From CAYNRA01 sp046293395 (GTDB lineage: Bacteria > Bacteroidota > Bacteroidia > Cytophagales > Spirosomataceae): 64,000 bases of DNA. Below the pieces are notes generated by a model that was not told the origin of the DNA, did not search any database, and was given only the letters and a program-made list of their open reading frames with translations. Both the position numbers and the translations under genes were made by a program. The DNA is taken from contig JBKBOU010000002.1 of NCBI GenBank assembly GCA_046293395.1, positions 744,001 to 808,000 on the forward strand, read 5' to 3'. Of the stretch, positions 16,709 to 25,974 are shown in pieces (the first letter of the stretch is position 1; the number at the start of each line of letters is the position of its first letter).

Positions 16709-18292
16709 ATGAATCAATCTATTTTACATTCTCTCGTTGGCAATTTATTACAAGTTCAAACGGCTACCCCTATGGGACTAGACGAACGAATTGACGCCGC
16801 TTTTTCTCCTATTGCAACAGCTTGGGAATCTTTCATTCTAGCTGGTATTCCTTTGGAAAACGGCAAATATCTACCCTTTGTCGTTCTTTTACTCGTGGCA
16901 GGTGCTGCTTTTTTTACACTTTATTTTACATTTATCAACATACGGTATTTTCGGCTTGCCATTCAAGTTGTCAGTGGTAAATATGACCATGTTGAGAAAG
17001 GACTACCCGCAGATACAAAGCCGGAAGATATGCAACATGAAGAGGGCGAGGTAAGCCATTTTCAAGCATTGGCAACTGCAGTATCAGGTACTGTTGGTTT
17101 AGGAAACATCGCAGGAGTTGCCGTAGCCGTAGGTCTTGGCGGGCCTGGTGCTACTTTTTGGATGATTGTCTGTGGACTTATCGGTATGAGTTCCAAATTT
17201 GTCGAATGTACGCTTGGTGTCAAGTACAGAGATATTGACGCGCAAGGTGTTGTTTACGGTGGACCTATGTATTATTTAAAAAAGGGTTTGGGCGAAATGG
17301 GCTACGTGACATTTGGTAAAATACTTGGTGTTCTGTTCGCTATTCTGTGTGTCGGTGCGTCTTTTGGTGGTGGAAATGCGTTTCAAGCCAACCAAGCAAC
17401 CCAGCAGATAATCAGTATGTTCCAACTTGAAGGTGGTGGAGTAAAAACGATTATCGGTCTCATTCTTGCGGGAATCGTCGCCATTGTTATCATTGGAGGA
17501 ATCAAACGTATTGCACAAATTACAGAGAAAATTGTTCCGTTTATGGCTATTCTTTATATCGGTGCTTCCTTGATTATCATCGGTTTCCACTATGATTTTA
17601 TCGACGATGCTTTTGGAATGATTTTTACGCAAGCCTTTACACCACAAGCCGGAATGGGTGGAATGATAGGCGTACTTATTGTTGGTTTTCAACGTGCTGC
17701 CTTCTCCAATGAAGCTGGCGCGGGTTCTGCCGCTATTGCCCACTCTGCCGTAAAAACACAATATCCTGCTTCTGAGGGAATCGTTGCTTTGCTTGAGCCA
17801 TTCATAGACACAGTCGTCATTTGTACAATGACTGCCCTTGTCATCATCATGTTTAACTCAGACAACGTATTTACATACGGGGGCGTTGGTGGACAAGTAG
17901 TTCTCACAAACGGACAGCAAGTCGGGGGTGTTGATTTAACTGCCATGGCCTTTGATTCTGTCATTCCTCATTTCTCGTATGTTCTTACGGTAGCCATTAT
18001 TCTTTTTGCCTTCTCTACCATGATTTCTTGGTCTTACTATGGTCTTCAAGCATGGAAATTCTTGTTCGGAAAAGGAAAAGCCGCAGACCTTACCTACAAA
18101 TTCATTTTCTTGTTGTTCATCGTTATTGGTGCAGCTGCAAAATTGGATTCCGTCATTCGCTTTTCCGATGCTATGATTCTCGCACTTGTTTTCCCGAATA
18201 TGGTTGGTCTCCTTTTCTTATTCCCAACAGTGAAAAAGGAATTGAACAAATACCTAGATGCCATTCAAGTTCCGCGCTTCTTTAAGAATTAA
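16709..18292 (+). CDS. Sodium:alanine symporter family (AGCS) transporter
   Basis: 527 residues, membrane protein with about 10-11 hydrophobic segments. The family blocks are all present: SHFQALATAVSGTVGLGNIA (about 114-133), MSSKFVECTLGVKYR, GGPMYYL and the AGCS signature FSNEAGAGSAAIAHSAVKT (about 332-350). AGCS proteins import alanine or glycine with Na+. The N-terminal insert PADTKPEDMQHEEGEV between the second helix and the SHFQAL block is hydrophilic. No operon partner; a strong hairpin follows. Confidence 0.93.
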   Translation: MNQSILHSLVGNLLQVQTATPMGLDERIDAAFSPIATAWESFILAGIPLENGKYLPFVVLLLVAGAAFFTLYFTFINIRYFRLAIQVVSGKYDHVEKGLPADTKPEDMQHEEGEVSHFQALATAVSGTVGLGNIAGVAVAVGLGGPGATFWMIVCGLIGMSSKFVECTLGVKYRDIDAQGVVYGGPMYYLKKGLGEMGYVTFGKILGVLFAILCVGASFGGGNAFQANQATQQIISMFQLEGGGVKTIIGLILAGIVAIVIIGGIKRIAQITEKIVPFMAILYIGASLIIIGFHYDFIDDAFGMIFTQAFTPQAGMGGMIGVLIVGFQRAAFSNEAGAGSAAIAHSAVKTQYPASEGIVALLEPFIDTVVICTMTALVIIMFNSDNVFTYGGVGGQVVLTNGQQVGGVDLTAMAFDSVIPHFSYVLTVAIILFAFSTMISWSYYGLQAWKFLFGKGKAADLTYKFIFLLFIVIGAAAKLDSVIRFSDAMILALVFPNMVGLLFLFPTVKKELNKYLDAIQVPRFFKN

Positions 18293-18311
18293 GCGCTATC
18301 CAACATACTTC

Positions 18312-18356
18312 AAAGCCAAGGGCTCTTCTACAAAAAGTGGAAGAGCCCTTGGCTTT
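18312..18356 (+). terminator. Terminator after the AGCS transporter gene
   Basis: 17-bp perfect stem AAAGCCAAGGGCTCTTC / GAAGAGCCCTTGGCTTT with an 11-base loop, 20 bases after the stop. The T tract is short (TTTATTC), but the stem is very stable. Confidence 0.8.
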
Positions 18357-18372
18357 ATTCGTCTTACCCCAA

Positions 18373-18722
18373 AATGAGGAAAACCTGGTCCCGAAAATAA
18401 TCCTTCATCTGTTTTTGTACCTCTCCAACACGCCTTCTACTGACTCCAATTTCCTGGATTTTAAACCAAATGTGCAAGTCATTCATTCACGTACTCGACA
18501 AAGCGTAAATTGACAATATACTGCCAATTTGGACGAATAAAACACCCAACTGATACGATAGATATCTTTATCTGTTCACCATTCACCAGATGAATAATCG
18601 TATAATTTATCCACGCTAGGAGGGCAACAATATCCTCCTACAACTTTCTCTAGAAGAACCCAACGATACAATTCTGTGCCAACGGCAGCTTTAGTCATTT
18701 CCCTTCTTCATACGTTAAAAAA
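18373..18722 (-). pseudogene. Remnant of a LytTR-type response regulator
   Basis: On the minus strand the pieces VALLAWINYTIIHLVNGEQ, CFIRPNWQYIVNLRFVEYVN and KIQEIGVSRRRVGEVQKQM follow each other in the order of a LytTR DNA-binding domain (the family pattern is roughly NYT-I-L-DG, FIR-H-YIVNL and I-ISRR). They are separated by frame changes and a stop codon, and the receiver domain is missing. The relic lies just upstream of an intact sensor kinase and NarL regulator pair, but on the other strand. Confidence 0.7.
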
Positions 18723-19169
18723 TTAGGTTGAATGAATACATGCATATAAGGCAATTTATCTTCACATATCTTTCCCACAAATTCTGTCGAATCATTCGAA
18801 ATGGTTAACTAAGGGGAAACCCTACATTTTCTAAACGCTATCGCACATTCCTACACAAATTTGTACATTTGTATTCAGGTATATAATTCAGTCCAGATAG
18901 AAATTGACTTATCTTATTAATTATCCCAATACATTTCTAAACATCTGATTATCAGACCATTTATTGTCCCAAAACTCTTTTAAAATTTAAGTTCATGGAA
19001 GTTCATATCCTAAAGAACGTTACTTTTACTAGTAAAGCTTTTCTAACTTGGAGGAGCATCTATCTTCCGTTTAGAAAAACACAGAGCTCTGCTCCGTTTC
19101 AGAGGTTCACGCACCAACGATTCGCCACTTCATTTTTTCTTGTGTAGGAAATTCAAAATTTTAAAACCT
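18723..19169. other. Upstream region of the sensor kinase: nothing recognised
   Basis: About 450 AT-rich bases between the LytTR relic and the sensor kinase start. No protein-like frame, no clear promoter boxes with both elements. Confidence 0.4.
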
Positions 19170-21164
19170 ATGCGTATATTTCCTTTCTTATCCCTCTTTC
19201 TTCTCCATTTTTTCTTCCTATCGTGCAAAGAAAAGGAAAAGCAATCGCTTGGTTTATCTCCAATTCCTCCGATTAATCATCCTACTTTCACCTATCTGGC
19301 AAACGAAAACAATTGGGCCGATTCTCTTTATGTACAAAAAGCAAAAACATACATGAACCATTTTCTAGCGAAAAACCAGCTAGATTCAGCTACAATCGTC
19401 TTGTATCACGCGGCAACCAATCTATTCAAAAACTATAAAAATGACTCTACGTTAACCTATACAACTATCCAATTTACGAATACCTATAAACAGGAAATTT
19501 CTCCGTATTATTGGGGTTTCTTTCATCGGTTTATTGCCAGTTATTTTGACTCCAAGAACCAAGCAGATTCATCTATTTTCTATTTGAATCGTGGACTTAT
19601 CCAAAATAACCCTGCCAATCAAGTTATTTTCACGAATGCAAAAATACATTATAGCTTGATTGTTAATTACTTACAAATTGGCGACTTAGATAAAGCACTT
19701 TCATGTGGACAAAAATCCTTGGATTTGTATCAATCCATTGATTCGACAAATTACCTTGGCCCTGTTCATTCTAGCATAGCTTGCGTTCATTTATTCGAAG
19801 GTAATTATTCAAATGCGCTTTTTCATGAACAACTAGGCTATGCTTTGTCTGTCAAAGCACAAGATTCTGCATTCATATACACTTGTTCTTTAAATAAAAT
19901 CAATTTATACCAAAGTATAAATCATCCAAATTTAGTTCCATTTATTGACTCCACGCTGGTTTTTGCTAAGAAATGGGTTCCTAAAGCGAAAAACCCAAAT
20001 ATTACTTTTGAAGTAGAAGCCTGGAGAGCCTATAAAGAAGCTTATTTGGGTAATTTACAGCAATCTAAAGAGATTTTAGATGCAATAAAACCGCATGTAC
20101 TTTCTACAGACGACCGTATTTTAACAGATTATTATGCCAATGCGCTTTCATTATACGAGTTAAAATCAGGCAAAGGTGCCGAAGACCCTACTTTTTACAA
20201 AAGTCAAATCAAAGACCTGATTGAATACGAAGATTACGGGAGACTCCAGCTTTTTTATGAAATTTTAGCGGATGATGCCATCTCTCAGTCTAATTACAAA
20301 GAAGCTTATACATATACGCAACTTGCAAAAACCGCCAAAGACAGCCTGAGTAATCTGCTTGTTCGAGATAAATTGGCTCAACTAGACAAATCGTACCAGA
20401 CGAAATTAAAAGAAAAAACAATTACCGTTCAAAAAGCAGAACTACTGCAAAAACAATCCCAAATTTTCATACTTGGCATTATCCTTCTGATTGTTTTATT
20501 GACAGCTACGGTCTATATATTTTGGCAAAAGCAAAAATCACTACAAAAAGAACGCAGAGACAACCTATCCTTTACTAAACTTCTCTTTCGAAATGTCGAG
20601 GACGAACGCAAAAGGATTGCCAATGACTTACACGATAGTATCAGCCACGAATTATTGAGTTTAAAGAATATGCAAACCGATGAAAGAGCGAAATATAGCG
20701 TAAAAATTGATTCCATCATTCACGAAATACGCAGTATAAGCAGAAATCTTCATCCGGTTATGTTTGAAAAAACGGGGCTTATTCCGAACATCAATCAGCT
20801 TGTTGAACGTATTCAAACAAGTCATCAATTTATGGTCTCAACAGAGCTAGACTACGCCAACCAACTACCCGTAGCGGATGAGCTCCAGATATATCGTATC
20901 ATCCAAGAATCTCTTTCAAATTGTATCAAGTACGCTCAAGCACACGCGGCTAAAATCGTTTTGAAAGAGGAGTATAATTCCGTTCATTTGTTTATTTTAG
21001 ATAACGGAAAAGGCTTTGATGTAGATCTTGTTCTTGAAAATAGCCATTCATTTGGTTTACATAGCATCATTGAACGAAGCCGAGCGCTTGGCGGCATGGC
21101 GCAAATCAAGTCTTCACAGAAAGGAACAGAAATTCATGTCCAAATTCCATTGAAAAAATTCTAA
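19170..21164 (+). CDS. TPR-containing sensor histidine kinase (HisKA_3 / NarL-type)
   Basis: 664 residues from MRIFPFLSLF; an upstream in-frame ATG at 19140 would put ten residues before the signal sequence. The N-terminus is a signal peptide ending in the lipobox-like FFLSC. Residues about 40-400 are helical TPR-like repeats outside the membrane; a single helix (FILGIILLIVLLTATVYIF) follows near 430-450. The phosphoacceptor is H488 in RIANDLHDSISHELL, and the ATPase has RIIQESLSNCIKYAQ (N box), LDNGKGF (G1) and SFGLHSIIERS. This layout is common in Bacteroidota. The stop is 3 bases before the regulator, so the two form an operon. The signal sensed is unknown. Confidence 0.92.
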   Translation: MRIFPFLSLFLLHFFFLSCKEKEKQSLGLSPIPPINHPTFTYLANENNWADSLYVQKAKTYMNHFLAKNQLDSATIVLYHAATNLFKNYKNDSTLTYTTIQFTNTYKQEISPYYWGFFHRFIASYFDSKNQADSSIFYLNRGLIQNNPANQVIFTNAKIHYSLIVNYLQIGDLDKALSCGQKSLDLYQSIDSTNYLGPVHSSIACVHLFEGNYSNALFHEQLGYALSVKAQDSAFIYTCSLNKINLYQSINHPNLVPFIDSTLVFAKKWVPKAKNPNITFEVEAWRAYKEAYLGNLQQSKEILDAIKPHVLSTDDRILTDYYANALSLYELKSGKGAEDPTFYKSQIKDLIEYEDYGRLQLFYEILADDAISQSNYKEAYTYTQLAKTAKDSLSNLLVRDKLAQLDKSYQTKLKEKTITVQKAELLQKQSQIFILGIILLIVLLTATVYIFWQKQKSLQKERRDNLSFTKLLFRNVEDERKRIANDLHDSISHELLSLKNMQTDERAKYSVKIDSIIHEIRSISRNLHPVMFEKTGLIPNINQLVERIQTSHQFMVSTELDYANQLPVADELQIYRIIQESLSNCIKYAQAHAAKIVLKEEYNSVHLFILDNGKGFDVDLVLENSHSFGLHSIIERSRALGGMAQIKSSQKGTEIHVQIPLKKF

Positions 21165-21167
21165 TTT

Positions 21168-21785
21168 ATGCGCTTACTTATTGCAGATGACCACCCGTTT
21201 ACACTTTTAGGTACAAAAAGTTTTGTAGAATCTCTCGGATATACGGTTCAACATGTATGCTCAAATGGAATTGCGGCACTCAACTATATCAAAATCCATC
21301 AGATTCAATTAGCCATTCTAGACATCAATATGCCTGGCATGGACGGTCTAGATGTGTTGGAAGAAATTAGAAAGCAAAAAATTGATTGCAAAGTAATTCT
21401 CCTTACCATGCACAACGAATGGAGCATCTACTCGAAAGCAACTGAACTAGGCGTTCATGGGTACATCTTGAAAGAGCAAGCACAAACGGAGCTTCAATTA
21501 TGTCTAAATGAAATCAAAAAAGGCAATAAATACAAAAGTCGAACTATTCATGCCGAACAGTTTAGGATTGATAGTTCTGAAAAAACAAGCCAATTGGATT
21601 TACTAACTTTTGCCGAACGCAAAGTTTTGGAATTGGTAAGTCAACAAAAAACGTCTAAACAGATAGCGGAGTTACTGTTTATTTCTGAAAAAACAGTAGA
21701 GGTTCACCGCAAAAATATCATTGCGAAACTTCAAATTCCCAAAGAGAAAAATGCGTTACTCATTTGGGCAATGCGAAACTTGTAA
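21168..21785 (+). CDS. NarL/LuxR family response regulator
   Basis: 205 residues. Receiver domain: DDHP acidic pocket at the start, phosphoacceptor Asp in LAILDINMPGMDGL (about residue 54), the conserved Thr in ILLTMHN and Lys in YILKEQA. The C-terminal LuxR-type helix-turn-helix is LLTFAERKVLELVSQQKTSK with ISEKTVEVHRKNIIAKLQI. It is the cognate regulator of the kinase encoded immediately upstream. The stop lies 2 bases from the convergent stop of the next gene with no terminator between them, so antisense overlap of transcripts is likely. Confidence 0.94.
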   Translation: MRLLIADDHPFTLLGTKSFVESLGYTVQHVCSNGIAALNYIKIHQIQLAILDINMPGMDGLDVLEEIRKQKIDCKVILLTMHNEWSIYSKATELGVHGYILKEQAQTELQLCLNEIKKGNKYKSRTIHAEQFRIDSSEKTSQLDLLTFAERKVLELVSQQKTSKQIAELLFISEKTVEVHRKNIIAKLQIPKEKNALLIWAMRNL

Positions 21786-21787
21786 AA

Positions 21788-22543
21788 TCATTTTCCAAAT
21801 CTATCCCAACTTGGATGCTCTCCCTCTTTAAAAAAACCATAAATATGTTTTTCAATTTCCAGCACATCAATCTCCAAGAAATCAGCAGCTTCTAACATTT
21901 TGACCCAGTAATTCATCAAGTCACGGTAATGATTATTGGTTACACCGATACGTTTCCCTGCTCGGTTTGTCGTGTATCTGCCCATGATATTCATGGCAAC
22001 GTGGTGGTCATAAAAAGGTAATTTTAAGACAGATTTCGGACTAAATCGCTGCCAAATACCCACGTGTTTTACAGCAAATGTAATATTGAAATTTGGTATT
22101 TGATTCACTAATTTATCTACTGATATACATGCAGCAAAGACACTTTCACACGCTAAAATAGCAGCTACAAATTCTTCATAAACAGCCATTTTAAGCTTTC
22201 TTTTTTGTGTATAAAATGTTTTACTGCCATTTCCACCCCACAATTGTATCAAATGGAAAATCTCTTCTAAATCCTCCGTTTGAGGAGAAGAATGATACGC
22301 CAAAATACGTCTTTCAATATACGCATACGTACTTTCCGGAGTAAATATTCCTCCCATCTGAGAGACAAACGCGTCTATCATCTTCTCATACCCATGTTTA
22401 CTCATTAAAAAGGCAATCGAATGAAACGATGTGACACTAGCATGCGGTATTGGTGGAGACTGACTCTTCCAATCTAAATTAGGTAAAGCAAACTCTCCTT
22501 TCTCTAATTCTTTGACACGAGGGTCCTTGAATGAATAAATCAT
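21788..22543 (-). CDS. Protein of unknown function, possibly with an OGG-like glycosylase fold
   Basis: 251 residues; I do not recognise it firmly. There is no signal peptide or membrane helix, so it should be cytosolic. Visible features are WGGNGSKTFYTQKRKL (about 103-118), a helical stretch VYEEFVAAILACESVFAACI and the block HVGIWQRFSPKSVLKLPFYD with HHVAMNIMGRYTTN. The helical middle followed by a LPFYDHH loop faintly recalls bacterial proteins annotated as OGG-fold DNA glycosylase-like, but I cannot see the helix-hairpin-helix lysine and Asp that would prove it. It stands alone on the minus strand, convergent with the response regulator. Confidence 0.5.
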   Translation of the reverse strand: MIYSFKDPRVKELEKGEFALPNLDWKSQSPPIPHASVTSFHSIAFLMSKHGYEKMIDAFVSQMGGIFTPESTYAYIERRILAYHSSPQTEDLEEIFHLIQLWGGNGSKTFYTQKRKLKMAVYEEFVAAILACESVFAACISVDKLVNQIPNFNITFAVKHVGIWQRFSPKSVLKLPFYDHHVAMNIMGRYTTNRAGKRIGVTNNHYRDLMNYWVKMLEAADFLEIDVLEIEKHIYGFFKEGEHPSWDRFGK

Positions 22544-22756
22544 TTCTCTCCGAATGCAATAAATACTCGTGATGTTCCAACACCTATTTTTACCCGTTCT
22601 TTATTGCTTCCACTTTGTGGTGATTCCTTTTTTTTCAGACTTGTCATACGTCTTTTTTTTATTTTGAGTTAGGTTATATGATTGAGCAGCGATACTCAAT
22701 TGGTAAGAAATACTATTTGATGAACCAAAATGTTCCTTTGGGGGCTAATCTATCGC

Positions 22757-23371
22757 TTAAAAATCACTTTTTTTCGCTTGTTGGCCCATCGTAAACAAAT
22801 CTGTATAGAATTTATCCAAGATGGTATAGACGCTCTTCGTTCTTGTTCGTACTTCTCCGTCTTCCTTAAATGTATAAACCCCATTTAAGGTGTGTTTGTT
22901 GCCCTTACTTGTCGGTGCCATCATAAATAAAGCCCTGACAATCAAGTCTGTATCTCCATTATCAATATAATGTATATTGGAGACTGTAACTCGGTATCTG
23001 CCTTTTTTTATCTCAATTTTAACATCCGCACCAAAGACACTTCGAAAAGCAATGGGTGCTTCCCAGACGGTATATCCAAATTTTACAACATCTATTTTTT
23101 GAAGCGGAATTATCCCATACACTTCTTTTTCTTCCACGATTTCAGGTACAATGATTTTACTTTTAATAAAATAATCACGAATTGTATTTACCTGAATTTT
23201 TGAATCTACTAGAAATACCTTCTGCCATTCTACTTTTCTAGCTACTCCATCGTATAAAAATGAAGTGGATATTTCTTCTTTACTTTCTTCTTTGGTGTCT
23301 TCTGTATCTTGCCCGAACGACATAAAACTATACAGCAGAAGGCATATACAATACATGCTAAATCTTCCCAT
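22757..23371 (-). CDS. Exported protein of unknown function
   Basis: About 204 residues from MGRFSMYCICLLLYSFMSFG, chosen because the signal peptide starts there; an in-frame ATG at 23392 would add seven residues. Cleavage is likely before QDTEDTKEESK. The mature protein is rich in beta-forming residues and has VYGIIPLQKIDVVKFGY and FMMAPTSKGNKHTLNG. It has no Cys pair and no lipobox. It may belong to one of the Bacteroidota periplasmic DUF families, but I cannot name it. No operon partner is evident. Confidence 0.5.
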   Translation of the reverse strand: MGRFSMYCICLLLYSFMSFGQDTEDTKEESKEEISTSFLYDGVARKVEWQKVFLVDSKIQVNTIRDYFIKSKIIVPEIVEEKEVYGIIPLQKIDVVKFGYTVWEAPIAFRSVFGADVKIEIKKGRYRVTVSNIHYIDNGDTDLIVRALFMMAPTSKGNKHTLNGVYTFKEDGEVRTRTKSVYTILDKFYTDLFTMGQQAKKSDF

Positions 23372-23628
23372 ACTCTCTCTTTTTATTTTCATGCGAAGCT
23401 ACAAATATACGAGAAGTATGGAATTTCTCCGTTCGTGTTCCGAAATATCCCATCAGCAAAATCATCTAAGTACATACATTCTAAAAAATAATTAGCATCT
23501 AATTGACTGATATACTGAACTTTAGATACCATTAATTTTTTCGAAAAACCATCAGTAAATAGATAGATACAATCAATATATATACCATATATGGAATTGT
23601 AATTCCATCGTTACTAAAATAAAAAACA

Positions 23629-24408
23629 ATGAAAAGAATAGCCCTATCTAGTATTTTCGCGTTACTTTTTAGTAGCTGCGCCATTGTTCGTCCAGGAGAA
23701 GTTGGTGTAAAACAAAAGCTCGGAAAATTATCAAACACCATTTATACGCCTGGGGTTGTCGGCTTCAATCCTTTTATTGGAAGGGTAATTATTGCGTCTG
23801 TTCGTACGAATAACATGGAACTTTCGATGTCTTTACCGAGCAAAGAAGGTCTCAGCATTACTTCTCAAATTTCAATTCTTTATAAATTGGATGCAGAGAA
23901 GGTTCCCAATGTCATTCAACAACTTGGGCTCAATTACGAACCTTTGATTGCCAATATTTTCCGTTCTGCAGCTTCGGATGTATGTGCCAAATTTTATGCA
24001 AAAGACATGCACTCAGGAATGCGCGCTGAAATAGAGAAATCTATCCAAGCAAAAATGGCTGAATCTCTGACATCCCAAGGTATTTTGATTGAAAGCGTCT
24101 TGATGAAAAGTATTCAACTTCCAGCAGGTCTAGCCAGTTCTATTGAGCAAAAACTTCAGGCAGAACAAGATGCGATGCGTATGGAATTTGTCTTAAAACA
24201 AGCTGCACTCGAAGCAGATAGACGCATTATTGAGGCAAAAGGTATCAGAGACTCTCAGAAAATTTTAGCTGAAGGACTCACTCCAGAAATCATCAAAATT
24301 CGAAGTATTGAAGCTTTTCAAGAGCTTTCTAGATCTCCAAATAGCAAGGTGATTATCACAGATGGAAAGACACCTTTTTTAATTAATGAAACCAAAGAAC
24401 CGAAATAG
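23629..24408 (+). CDS. SPFH/prohibitin family lipoprotein
   Basis: 259 residues. N-terminal signal with a lipobox-like LFSSC (residues 14-18), then the SPFH domain starting at GEVGVKQKLGKLSNTIYTPG and running to about residue 180, followed by a coiled coil of the family type (KLQAEQDAMRMEFVLKQAAL, ADRRIIEAKGI, ILAEGLTPEIIKIRSIEAF). Prohibitin-like proteins form rings on membranes and stabilise or regulate membrane proteases; the exact role here is unknown. The lipobox suggests anchoring by a lipid rather than by a helix. Single gene followed by a strong bidirectional terminator. Confidence 0.85.
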   Translation: MKRIALSSIFALLFSSCAIVRPGEVGVKQKLGKLSNTIYTPGVVGFNPFIGRVIIASVRTNNMELSMSLPSKEGLSITSQISILYKLDAEKVPNVIQQLGLNYEPLIANIFRSAASDVCAKFYAKDMHSGMRAEIEKSIQAKMAESLTSQGILIESVLMKSIQLPAGLASSIEQKLQAEQDAMRMEFVLKQAALEADRRIIEAKGIRDSQKILAEGLTPEIIKIRSIEAFQELSRSPNSKVIITDGKTPFLINETKEPK

Positions 24409-24450
24409 AAAGCCATATAGGTTCATAAAACACGGATTACAAGTAAATTA

Positions 24451-24495
24451 AAAAAGTCCGCTTTACTAAGAAATTCTTAATAAAGCGGACTTTTT
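24451..24495. terminator. Bidirectional terminator between the SPFH gene and sod
   Basis: AAAAAGTCCGCTTTA, a loop, then TAAAGCGGACTTTTT. It lies between convergent genes, with T runs on both strands. Confidence 0.92.
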
Positions 24496-24508
24496 AATTT
24501 CTGTCTAT

Positions 24509-25120
24509 TTATTTTTTTGCAGCTGCGAATCTTTCAGCTACCGCGTCCCAATTCACAATATTCCAGAATGTATCTACGTAATCTGGGCGTTTGTTTTGGA
24601 ATTTTAAGTAATAGGCATGTTCCCAAACGTCCAAACCTAGTACTGGTGTACCAAGACATTCCGCGACATCCATCAAAGGATTATCTTGGTTTGGTGTAGA
24701 ACATACGCACAATGTACCGTCGGCTTTCAAGCATAACCAAGCCCAGCCAGAGCCAAAGCGCGTTGCTGCTGCGTTTTTGAATGCTGTTTTAAAGTCTTCA
24801 AAAGAACCAAATGCGGCATTGATTGCCTCCGCTAATTCACCTGAAGGTGTTCCTCCTCCGTTTGGCGACAAAATGCTCCAGAATAAATCATGGTTAAAGT
24901 GGCCTCCTCCGTTATTTCGAACAGCTGCGGAATATTTGCTAATATTTGCCATGATGGCAGTCAATTCCATTCCTTCAAGCTCCGTCCCTGCAATAGCATT
25001 GTTTAGATTGGTAACGTACGCATTGTGGTGACGGTCATGGTGGATTTCCATGGTTAACGCATCGAAATGTGGTTCTAGTGCATCGTTCGCATACGGTAGA
25101 GGAGCAAGTGTAAAAGCCAT
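24509..25120 (-). CDS. sod: Superoxide dismutase, Fe/Mn type
   Basis: 203 residues, normal for the family. Metal ligands are visible as H27 in EIHHDRHHNAYV, the His in GGGHFNHDLFW, and Asp and His in LDVWEHAYYLKFQN. The motif GSGWAWLCL is standard. The enzyme converts superoxide to peroxide and oxygen in the cytoplasm; there is no signal peptide. Metal preference (Fe, Mn or either) cannot be fixed from these motifs alone. Single gene ending at the bidirectional terminator. Confidence 0.96.
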   Translation of the reverse strand: MAFTLAPLPYANDALEPHFDALTMEIHHDRHHNAYVTNLNNAIAGTELEGMELTAIMANISKYSAAVRNNGGGHFNHDLFWSILSPNGGGTPSGELAEAINAAFGSFEDFKTAFKNAAATRFGSGWAWLCLKADGTLCVCSTPNQDNPLMDVAECLGTPVLGLDVWEHAYYLKFQNKRPDYVDTFWNIVNWDAVAERFAAAKK

Positions 25121-25211
25121 AAGATTAAGATATTTTATGTATTTGTTTTCGAATAATCATCTTTAAGCTAACAACCGTTTTGGAAATTCTGTTCGTAATC
25201 GGTCTATTTTT

Positions 25212-25334
25212 TTAGCTCTTTTCCTCTATATCCTCTTTTTTCGGAGCAGTGGCTATTTTATAAACGACAAATCCAATTCCTGCGACAAAGTGCAGAATAA
25301 TAACCAAGGCGACGAATCCAGCGAAAGAAGGCAT
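25212..25334 (-). CDS. Small single-span membrane protein, 40 residues
   Basis: Start ATG at 25334, stop TAA at 25212-25214. The product has a short N-terminus (MPSFAGF), one membrane helix ALVIILHFVAGIGFVVYKIA and a charged cytoplasmic tail PKKEDIEEKS. Charge distribution (basic and acidic residues only after the helix) and the clean frame between tadA and sod argue for a real gene. I recall similar short helix-plus-charged-tail proteins in Bacteroidota, but no function. It is co-directional with both neighbours. Confidence 0.6.
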   Translation of the reverse strand: MPSFAGFVALVIILHFVAGIGFVVYKIATAPKKEDIEEKS

Positions 25335-25388
25335 TTTTATTCAAACATAATCTTGAATTGTTCTAAAAAATAGGATTTGTATCACGTA

Positions 25389-25844
25389 TTATTTTCTTTT
25401 ATCCTGAAAAAAAGCTTTAAGAATTTGCTGACATTCTTCGGCCAAAATACCTGTTACAACTTCTGTTTTAGGATGGAGAATCCTAGGCTTAAACTGTGAA
25501 AAACCTTTTTTTACTTCTGCTGCTCCATACACAATTCGACTTATCTGACTCCACCCTAACGCGCCTGCACACATCGTGCAAGGCTCTAAAGTGACATACA
25601 TCGTGCAATTTTGTAAATATTTACCTCCCAAATACTGTGAAGCAGCACTCAAAGCGATGATTTCAGCGTGTGCAGTCACATCGTTTAATTTTTCAGTTTG
25701 ATTATACCCCTTGCCAATAATTCTTTTTCCCTCAGCCACGACCACAGCTCCAATCGGGACTTCACCTTCTTCTGCGGCTTGGTGTGCTTGTTCAATCGCT
25801 TTTTGCATAAAATAAGCATGTGAATAGCGTGGGTATCGTTCCAT
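25389..25844 (-). CDS. tadA: tRNA-specific adenosine deaminase TadA (nucleoside deaminase)
   Basis: 151 residues from MERYPRYSHAYFMQKAIEQA; the frame is open another 51 codons upstream, but TadA proteins start here. The zinc site is complete: H59-A-E61 with the proton-shuttling Glu, and PCTMC at 88-92 with both Cys. VPIGAVVV and NDVTAHAEIIAL are the family pattern. TadA changes adenosine 34 of tRNA-Arg(ACG) to inosine. A guanine or other nucleoside deaminase of the same family is the alternative. It is divergent from the TPR gene. Confidence 0.9.
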   Translation of the reverse strand: MERYPRYSHAYFMQKAIEQAHQAAEEGEVPIGAVVVAEGKRIIGKGYNQTEKLNDVTAHAEIIALSAASQYLGGKYLQNCTMYVTLEPCTMCAGALGWSQISRIVYGAAEVKKGFSQFKPRILHPKTEVVTGILAEECQQILKAFFQDKRK

Positions 25845-25974
25845 TGTAGGTAATTTATAGGTGAACTGTGAAATAAATATATTTTTTGATACAATTTTCC
25901 TAAAATAGCATACTTTTTGTAATTTGAAGTTCGTTTTAAAAGACGTCTTCTCTATTTTTCGTTTTAGTGATTGT

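Noticed and set aside
22601..22743. Minus-strand gene-tail-like stretch (GSSNSISYQLSIAAQSYN)
   Set aside because: Faintly like the end of a PorP/SprF barrel, but only 46 codons, preceded by stops and without an upstream part.
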